Assembly (NCBI GenBank): GCA_024362935.1
Contig: JANCRA010000014.1
Coordinates: 7,271,258-7,335,257 of the forward strand
Reading direction: 5' to 3'
From: Setophaga petechia
Taxonomy: Eukaryota > Chordata > Aves > Passeriformes > Parulidae
DNA length: 64,000 bases
Each line of letters opens with the position of its first letter. Positions within the stretch are counted from its first letter, which is position 1. Shown one piece after another: positions 34,912 through 44,000 of the stretch. The translations under genes were made by a program, and so were the position numbers. A model generated the notes under the pieces. The model saw only the letters and a list, made by a program, of their open reading frames with translations, was not told the origin of the DNA and made no database searches.

Positions 34912-35012
34912 ATGTCACTGTCTGTGCGCCCGCAGCGCCGAGTCCTCGTCACCAAGATCAATAGGAGCCAGTCCTTCGCCGGAGTGAACTCATCGGCCGA
35001 CCGGCCCTTCAG
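34912..35012 (+). CDS. RIPOR1: RIPOR1 exon 2 (canonical start)
   Basis: The coding part starts at ATG 34912 ([10 protein letters not shown], matching the human start) and encodes residues 1-33 plus two bases, with the RSQSFAG motif shared with RIPOR2. The exon itself begins at 34886 after GTCCCCAG. Its upstream 26 nt are open in the same frame, so it can also be an internal coding exon. Donor: TTCAG|GTAGGA. Confidence 0.93.
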
Positions 35013-38000
35013 GTAGGAGATGGCTGCTCATGCTGCCTGCCACGGGGAATGGGGACAGGCTGGGGCTCTGTGTGGGACCTGATGTGCATCCTGAGGCTCT
35101 TTTCCATCCAGCTGTCCCAGCATCTCCCTCAGGGATCTTTTTAGTAGCCAGGGACTCTTGCACAGAGGGCTGCAGGGAACACTGAGGCCATGTAGCAGAC
35201 AGAGCCCATCATCCCAACCTTCTGCCATGCTGTGCTCCAGCTGGGGTGAGGACCCTGCAGCCCTGTGGCTGCTGCCACAAGAGCATGAGAGAGAGGGCAG
35301 GTGTAGCTCACCTCATTCTTCAACCAGCTCCTGAGACCTTCCCTGTGACCACCTCATAATGTTTAATGGGTGTGGTAGAGCTGGGGTGGCTTTGAAGTGT
35401 CTTGATGCCCTTGACATCCTGCGGCAGCCAGTTTCGGGGTTGAGAGCTGTCGTGAATCAGGGCTTCCTCAGGGTCACCTCAAACCTATTGTTTGAAAGGT
35501 TTTACCAGCTGCCTGCCAGCTGCAGTGTGAGAGGAGCAGCTGTTCCCTGCTCTATCCTCTCCATCCACTGGTGATGTTATGGTCCCTTCATACCCTTCCT
35601 TCTCCTCTGCTGAGCATCCCCATGTGCTGCACTTCCCCACCAACCCTCTCTGCACCATCCCTAGCTCCTGGCTACCGTGTTGCAGGTGGTTCTTGGGTAG
35701 CAGGCAGAGCCTCCCTGTGCTCTGACCTCCGGCTCTGCTCAACTCTGTCCCCAAGCCCTGTCCAGCCGCTGGGCCAAGTGACGCTTTCCAGGTCACCAGC
35801 ACATCGCTGGTGATTTGTGGGTACCTGATGGGGGCCCCTAGAGACAGAGAAGAGTGAGGACTTACAGATGCCTGCAACCAAGTGGTTGCCTGGGAGATAC
35901 TTGTGGGAGATGCCTCCAGGGACCTTGGAGGATGGGAAGGAGAAGGAATGGTGGAAATTAGGTGCTTACCCATCTCTTGGGAAGAGGCCAAGACATTAAT
36001 TTCCCCACCCATGATTCGGGGAAGTCTTTTGGTCACTTCTGTGAAGAGCAGCACAGGATGGGAGGTACAGGCTGGGAAATGAGGAGCCCATGGTGTCTCC
36101 TGGGCACTGGTGGCGCGACGATGCTTGGGAAGGAGGAAGGGAAGGTCTGAGTGAGGCGTTGCTGGGCTGGGGAGTGACTCCATTGCACAAGGCAGGAAGG
36201 GTGGTGTTCAGTCCCAGCGCTGGGTCGGCATCCCGCGGGTTGGCTGGGGGAAGCAGCTCCATCCAGCAGGTTTGGTGACATCTGGAGAGGCACAGCATCA
36301 GTGAGCCTGTCCCTGCCCCATGTGGCTGTGCTGGGTGATGAGGTGACAGGGCTGCCGGTCCCCAGGATGCTCCCATGATGGATTGGGACCCTTGCCTGAC
36401 CCTGGAAGCACAGGGTGGCATATTTCACCCTCTGTGCCTCTGGCAATCTGGGTACTGGGATGGAGCCAAGCATGCTCCCTTTAGAGGGCAGCCAGGGCTG
36501 GAGATGTCCTCACAGACCCTCCAGGAATTCAGTTTGATTTCAGGTGGTGCCATCTTCCTTTGCCTTGCCTCCCTTCATCTGGCACCAGGGACCTGGTGGA
36601 CCTGGCCCAGTGGACCTGGCCTTCATGCCAGACATCACCCTGTTCTAGAAACAGGTGCCTAGCTGGCTGGAGCACCCAGAAGGACTCTGGTGCTCTGTGC
36701 TGATCCCAGCCTCTCTCCCCAGGAATCTCTCACCTTTCACCCCCACTGTCTCCCGCAAGACTGGCTCCAGGGTCAGTAGGATGTTCTCAATGTCCCACAA
36801 ATCCCCACCACCCAAGGTGCCTCAGCCCAACCGCCTGGACGAGGTGTACGAAGCTCTCAAGAAGGGCTTAACGTAAGTGCTGGGTGGGTGGAGGGTGAGA
36901 GCTCCTGAGGGGCATGGGGACAGCTTGTGACATGGCTTGGGTTGGCAGCTCTCTGCTCCCACCAGGCAGGGACATGCCAGGTCTCTTGGGCACTTTGCCT
37001 TGGTGTCCCAGATTGTGTTGGTTCCCACATCCCATGCAGAGGCATATATGGGTTCCCACACCTGTGTGCTGAAACAGGGAGTGGGGATGTGCAGCCATGT
37101 GTGCTGGGCTGGTGTGGGCTGTGGGGAGCAGGAGCCCTGGACACAGCATCCCAACCTGAGCCCCATGGTGTGGTTGCCCCCAGAGCCTACCTGGAGGTGC
37201 ACCAGCTGGAACTGGAGAAGCTCAGCACGCAGATCCGTGAGTCCAAGAGGAATTCACGCCTGGTGAGTGCTGCTTGGGAGGAACCTTATGGGGAGTAGTG
37301 CTTTGGGTAAACAGCTGGCATTGTGGGCACAGCTGGGACAACTCGTGGTCCATCTGTGCCTGGGGCAGAGTCTGTTTCTGTGGGGTTGTAGGGGCCAGCC
37401 CATGCTCTGGTGTTGGGGCTCACATCCCTCTGTCATGCACTCTCCAGCCCTGGCTGGGTGCTGCATGTCCCACTGCCATGCTATGGGTGGTGGGTTCCAT
37501 GTGCTGGGTCTTCTTTGGGTGGGCAGAGCTGGCTTTGTGCTATATCTTATCCCTCTCATCTTTCCTCCAGGGCTTTCTCTACGATCTGGATAAGGTAAGC
37601 GGGATCAGTGTCTCATTCCCCTTGTATTCCCCTTCCTTGTGCCTGGGATGTGCTACTGCCAGCCCCTCTCTGCTAGCACTGCCCTGCTGCCTTGTCCCCT
37701 GGGAAGGAGAGGGTCTGGGGCTCTGCAGGCAGGGTGGCCCAGGTGGGCAGGGGATGAAGCAGAGATGATCTTGTGACCCCTTTCAGGCAAACAGAAGCTG
37801 TTGTTAGTGAAGGCAGGGCATGGGTTAGCTCACAGGCTGGAAAAAAATGCAGCCTGGAGCCTGTCTTGGCTCCTGGAGGACCTCCTGGTGCACGAGAGTC
37901 CGGAGGAGGCTGTAGCACGTGGGTGCTTCCCACTGGCTGCCACCCTGCAGCTCCCAGGCAGGACCCCAGCCTCAGTGCAGGGCTTGCAGAGGCCACATTG

Positions 38001-41000
38001 TGACCTGTGGCTCCTCCACAGAGGGGCTGTGCTGCCGCTCACACCATCTCCTCTGCTTTTCCAGCAAGTGAAGTCAATCGAGCGCTTCCTGCGTCGCCTG
38101 GAGTTTCATGCCAGCAAGGTGAGAGCTGGGGCAGTGCTGGGGGGCCCCTGCTGTCCCCAGCCCTTTGCCTGTCACTGCAGCTCGGGCCTGTCCTTGCAGA
38201 TAGATGAGCTGTATGAGGCTTACTGCATCCAGCGGCGGCTCCGTGATGGAGCCCACAACATGGTCAAGGCTTACAGCACAGGCTCGCCAGGCAGCCGGGA
38301 GGCACGCGAGAGCCTGGCCGAGGCCAGCAAGGGCTACAAGGAGTACACAGAGGTGAGGCAGCTGGCTGGCTGGGCTGGCAGGGTGCTGAGTCCATGGCTG
38401 GCTGCTCATAGGTCCTGTCCATCCGTCTGTCTGTTCCCAGAACATGTGTCTGTTGGAGAATGAGCTGGAGAGCCAGCTGGGCGAGTTCCACATCCGGATG
38501 AAAGGTACCATGTCCTGCTCCATCCCTGTCCTGCTGCCTGCCTGCCTGCCTGCTGCCTGCTGACGCCCCTCTGCCTTCTCTTGCAGGATTGGCAGGCTTT
38601 GCCCGGCTTTGTGCTGGTGACCAGTATGAGGTTGGTGGGACCATACGGGTTGGGTTCTGCTCTTCCTCTGCCCTGTTGTCCTTGGGGTGTCTGAGGGGTG
38701 TAGGTGGGTGCTGGCGTGGAGGGCGTGTTGCAGGGTGGTGGTGGTGGGTGGCATGAGTCCATGGCCATGCCTAGGGACATACAGAGAGCACCCTGGGGTC
38801 GTGTCTCCCCCATACCCATACCTCTGCATCCTCAGATCTTCATGAAGTATGGACGGCAGCGGTGGAAGCTGCGAGGGCGCATCGAGGTGAACAGCAAGCA
38901 GGTGTGGGACAGCGAGGAAATGGTTTTCTTGCCCCTCGTCACTGAGTTCCTCTCCATCAAGGTATAGTGCATAAAAGGACAGGGATGGGGTGGGGCAGCT
39001 ATCCCCCTGCATCACAAAGTCATTTAGGTCAGAAAAGACCTCTGTGATCATCAAGTCCAACTGTTAACCTAGTTAACACAATCCCACCATTAAACTATGT
39101 CCTCAAGTGCTGCATTCACAAGTTTTTTGAACATTTTTGGGGATGGTGATTCTACCACTTCCCAGGGCTTACTTCCAGCACCTCACCTAAACATCACCCT
39201 CACTGGCCCATGGTTTCATTTCCTCCTTCCTCTCCTCCTTCTCCAGGTGACGGAGCTAAAGAGCCTGGCCAACCATGTTGTGGTGGGCAATGTGTCCTGT
39301 GAGACCAAGGACCTCTTTGCAGCTCTCCCCCAGGTAGTGGCTGTGGATATCAACGACCTGGGCACCCTCAAACTCAGCCTGGAGGTGACCTGGAAGTGAG
39401 TACCTCAGCAGGCATTGCTGGTGGCAGATGGCAGTGCAGGGGATGACCAGCAAGAGATGACCCACCCCAGTCTGTCTCCCATCCCAAAACCGGGCTGTAA
39501 TTATAGAAGACCAGAGCTGGTTTGGAGGGGGTCCTGGTGTCTTGAGACATACCCCTCACCTTCCTGCTGTCCTCCCCAGCCCCTTCGACAAGGACGACCA
39601 GCCCTCAGCAGCCAGCACTGTCAACAAGGCTTCCACAGTGAACAAGAGGTTCTCTACCTACAACCAGAGTCCGCCTGACACGCCGTCCCTGCGGGAACAG
39701 GCATTCTATGTAAGTGTACACCAGGCAGGGCTGCTCAGGAGACATGGCCAGTGGAGGGGTCCGCACAGGGATGTGCCTAGGCAACGTCTGAGAGGGTGGC
39801 ACAGCTCAGGGATGGGTAGGCAGCTCCTTCCTCTCCAGCCATCCCACCAGGACTCCCCAGTACCGGCACCTGCTCCTCCCTCCCACGTTCACAGCTCCTC
39901 TTCTCTCTGCCCAAGAGCCCGGAGCGGGCAGCTGACAAGCGTGGTTGGTCCTTGCTGGACATCTTTCGGGAGACACTCTTCGAGAAGCTGTCTCAGAGCT
40001 GCTCCTGCGGCGATGTCTCCTCGGCCGAGCTTGGGAGATGGCCGCAGCAGGGCCGCGTAAGTGCGGGGCTGGAGCAGGCCAGTAGCTTAGCCCAGCGCTG
40101 TGGCCATCCCGCTGTAGCTGTAGCTGGTCCTTGTCTCCTACTCACTACCCCTCGCTGATGCCCAAAGGCCTCATTCTGCCAGGCTGGGTCTGGCTGGTCC
40201 TGCAGAGCTGGCCCTCAAGCTAGGAGAGCCTGGGTTCACCCCTGTGCAAGAGTTGGGCTTTAGTGAGTAGACAGCTTCTCCGTGTCCCCGTGCTGGTGGC
40301 ATTGGTGTGGTACTGGTGATGGTGCTGGTGAAATGGTAATGGTGTGACAGTGCTGGTGTGGCGCTGGTGTGACTAATGTGGAGTTGGCTTGGCATCAGTT
40401 CAGTGATGGTGAACCACAAAATTGGTGGTGGCCAGTGGTGTCCCACCAGCTGGTGCTGGAGCTGTTGCGGTACTTGCAGCCATGATGGTTGGTGTCCTTG
40501 GCTCCATGTGTTGCATCCCACTGTGCTGAGGGAATGCCGGCACCCCAAGGCTCCAGGACATATGGGGCTGTTTGTGGGGAGCTGGATTGCCGGCTGGCAC
40601 TGGGTGGGATCCAGAGCTGGAAGATGCCAGGTGTTTGCCAACCATCCTGCTGTGTCAGCAGAGCCATGGCAGCCTCAGTGCCCTCCAGCTCGGATCGATC
40701 CTGCCCCTGTTTGACACACAGACAGCTGGAGGAGATGGGGCAGCAGGAGCAGGGTCTCACCTGACACCATTCTCCCCCTCTCCAGAATATGCTGCGGCGC
40801 CAAGAGGAGCTGGAGAATGGCACAGCCTGGTCCATCTCCTCAGAGTCCTCGGATGACTCCTCCAGCCCCCAGCTGTCCAGCAGTGCCCGCCATGCCACAC
40901 ACAAGCCCATCGTGCAGCCTGAGGTGCAGGCCTCTGCCCCTGCCATCGAGATCTCCTTCTCCCAACAACCAGAGGAGGCTGACACCGTGCTTGGGGCCAG

Positions 41001-44000
41001 TGGCAGCAGTGTCCCCTCTGCTGGGAGCCAGCCGGAGGAGCCGAGCAGCCGTAAGAAGGACACAGTGGCCAACGGGCATGTGCCCTACTCCCGGACTCTG
41101 AGCCACATCAGCGAGGCCAGTGTGGATGCCACAATGGAGGTCAAGACTGTGGAGAGCCCTTGGGAGCCTGCAGCCAGCACGGAGGACACAGGGATGGGCA
41201 AGCAAGATGCACACCCTCTGCCTGGTGCTGCAGTGGCAGCTGCTGTGGCAGGGCAGGACAGGGTCACTGAGGCCAAGCCTCGTGCCTCCGTGGCATGGGC
41301 CACCTCCTGCGAGGAGGAGGCTGGCAGCGCAGAGCCAGTGCAGAGCCAGGCGCCAGCACAGAGTGACTATGGCACCGGGATCCCCACAGCACTGGCACAA
41401 GCCTCTGCAGAAGAGAGGCCCATCCCAACCCCACCACTGCCCACCAGCGTCCCTGAGGTGCCACGGGGGAAGATGGTGGATTCAGGTCTGGAGGAGGCAA
41501 TTGGCCTCCTGGGCTCAGCTCTGGATGACTATCGGGGACAGTTCCCGGAGCTGCAGCCCCTCGAACGGGAGCTCAAACGTCTGGAGGAGATGCTGCTGGT
41601 GAGGGGCTCCCAGGGGTGTCATGGGGTGAGGGTGACAGGGTCATCCTGGCTGGCAGTGCCTGGGGATGATGGGGACAGGGGCAGCCATGGTGGCAGTGCT
41701 CAGAGACCATGGAGACAATACCATCCCTGCTGGCAGTGCCCAGGGATGATAGGGATGGGGCCAACCCTGCTGGCAATGCTCCTGGCTGATGGGGATGGGG
41801 CCATCCATGATGGTAACATGGGTGGCAGGGTTGTCTTGGCTGGTGAGCCAGGATCCATCTCCACCATGCCTTCCTCCACAGCAGAAGCAAGGTGTCTTCC
41901 TCAGCCGGGCCTCCAGCATCAGCCTGACAGTGGAGCACGCGCTGGAGAGCTTCAGCTTCCTCAACACCTCGGACATGGAGGATTCAGAAGGCTCTGAGGA
42001 GGAGCCTCTTCAAGATGAGAGGTGCACAGTGGGGCTCATAGCATGGGGCACAGGGCAGGAAATGGCCTTGGGGCGGTTGGAATGGGGGATGTTCCAAGGG
42101 TGCCCAAGCATATTTAGATCTGTTCATCACAGCTTAGGGAAGGTCTAGGTCAAGAACCAGCAGGACCTAGTCCTTCTGGAGCCATAATGTTACCCTGCAG
42201 CTCTCCATGAGGGGTGGGCTGGAGGCAGTCCTTGTTCCCCTGGGACTTGTCCTCTGCCCTGTGAGTGGGGGAGGGCCAGGTCCAGGTGTCCTGTGCTGAT
42301 CCACTGCCTTGATCTCTCCCTGGCTTGCAGGAGGGCTGGCAGACCCCTGCGCAGCACCAGAGCCCCCAGCGCTGGCGAGATGGGGGCAGATGACACTGGA
42401 ATGTGCAGTGGTTCTGAGGCCAGCACTGACCCCATGAGCACTGGCAATGAGTTCCTGGATAAGGCTCTGGTGCTTCACCTCAACAACTGCAACCGCCTGC
42501 TGCTGGTGAGGACCAGGGAGCAGGGGACACCCTGGGGTGGGCTGTATGTGTCCCTTTGAAGGGGGTCTTGCTGCAGCCTGGAGGCTGTGATGTGGGCAGT
42601 GAGCTCTGTCCCTGAAGTCCCTGGTTTGGCTGTGCCTTGCAGAAGCTGGGCACCTTCGGTCCCCTGCGGTGCCAGGAGATGTATGCCCTGGACAGGCTGC
42701 TGCGGGAGTCCCAGGTGCTGGAGATCGTGTGCCAGCTGACGGAGGAGCGCGCAGGAGCAGCCACCTCAGCTGCTGATGGTAAAGAAACACGGCTGAGGGG
42801 ACCCTCTGTGCCATCCTGGAGGCTGTGTGAAGCCTGTGTCCTCTTGTGGGCATGGCTGGGCAGCAATGGACCATGTCAGACAGAGAGCAGGAGTCACCTG
42901 CCTGCTGCCATGGCCTCGGGGAGGTCTGACAGTGCCTGTCCCCACAGTGGTGCAGTTCTCAACACGGAAGGAGGGCGTGCTGCCCCTTTGGGACCTCTGT
43001 GTGGAAGTGCCCAACATCTACACCTGCCCTGTGGAACGGTTCCTGCAGGTGCTCAGTGCCCAGTATGCAGCTGCCATCAGTGAGCAGCACTCTGGTTTGG
43101 CTGATACTGGTGAGTGGGTGCCCGGGGGTGTTTGGGGAGTTGCCAGCCTTGCTCAGTGACCATGAGTGGGAGGATATGGGTGCCAGGAGCTCCACAGAGG
43201 AGTGACCATGGCTGCTGCACATTGTGATCCTGATTCTTTCCCACAGTGTGTGTGAAACTGGTGGAGGATGTGCTGAACCGGCGGCTGCCCCGGCGGCCTG
43301 GCAGTGCTCAGAGTGAGCAGATCACCATCTTCCAGTACTGGAGCCACTTTGAGTCACTCGGTGCTCTGGTGCTTGACACCTACATGATGGAGCTGGCAGA
43401 GGAAGGTGGGTGTCCTCCCACTCTCCTTAAGTCCTGGGATGGGGTGCCAGAGTATCACCATAGTGATTGATCACCCTGCAGCAGTGCCGTGACCATTGTG
43501 GATGGTTCCGGGGTATCACCAGGAGGCTCAGCCATCCTTGGGGTGGGCAAGTCAGTCTGATCTAGAGTGCAGCCCAGTCCCATGATGCCTTTTGATATCC
43601 TTGCTGTAGGTCCCCCAGTGTCTTGGGGAGCAATTCCATGCATTGGCACCTTGTGTGGGGCCCACTCTGCCCAACATGGATCCAAGGTGCCTGGGGATGG
43701 GTGTCAGGGGTGTGGGGGAGTGCTGTGTGAGTCCCCACACCTTGGATGGCTTCCTGCAGCACTGCTAGCACAGAACCTCAACTCGGACGACCAGGACGTG
43801 GTGCTGCGTGCCCTGAAGCGCATGCCCGAGGGCCGCCTGAAGAAGGAGGGACTGAAGGCACTGAGCCTGCTCCTCGTGGAGGGCAACAGCAAGGTGGTGA
43901 GCGCCGTGTCAGCCCAGCTCCGCAGCCTGGCAGAAAACCCCCGCTTCCGCCAACGGGTATGTGCCGGGCAAGCCAGGGATGACGTGGGCTGGTGCCACAG

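Noticed and set aside
38074..39060. 328-residue minus-strand open frame
   Set aside because: Antisense shadow of RIPOR1 exons 6-10; the plus-strand exons are unambiguous.
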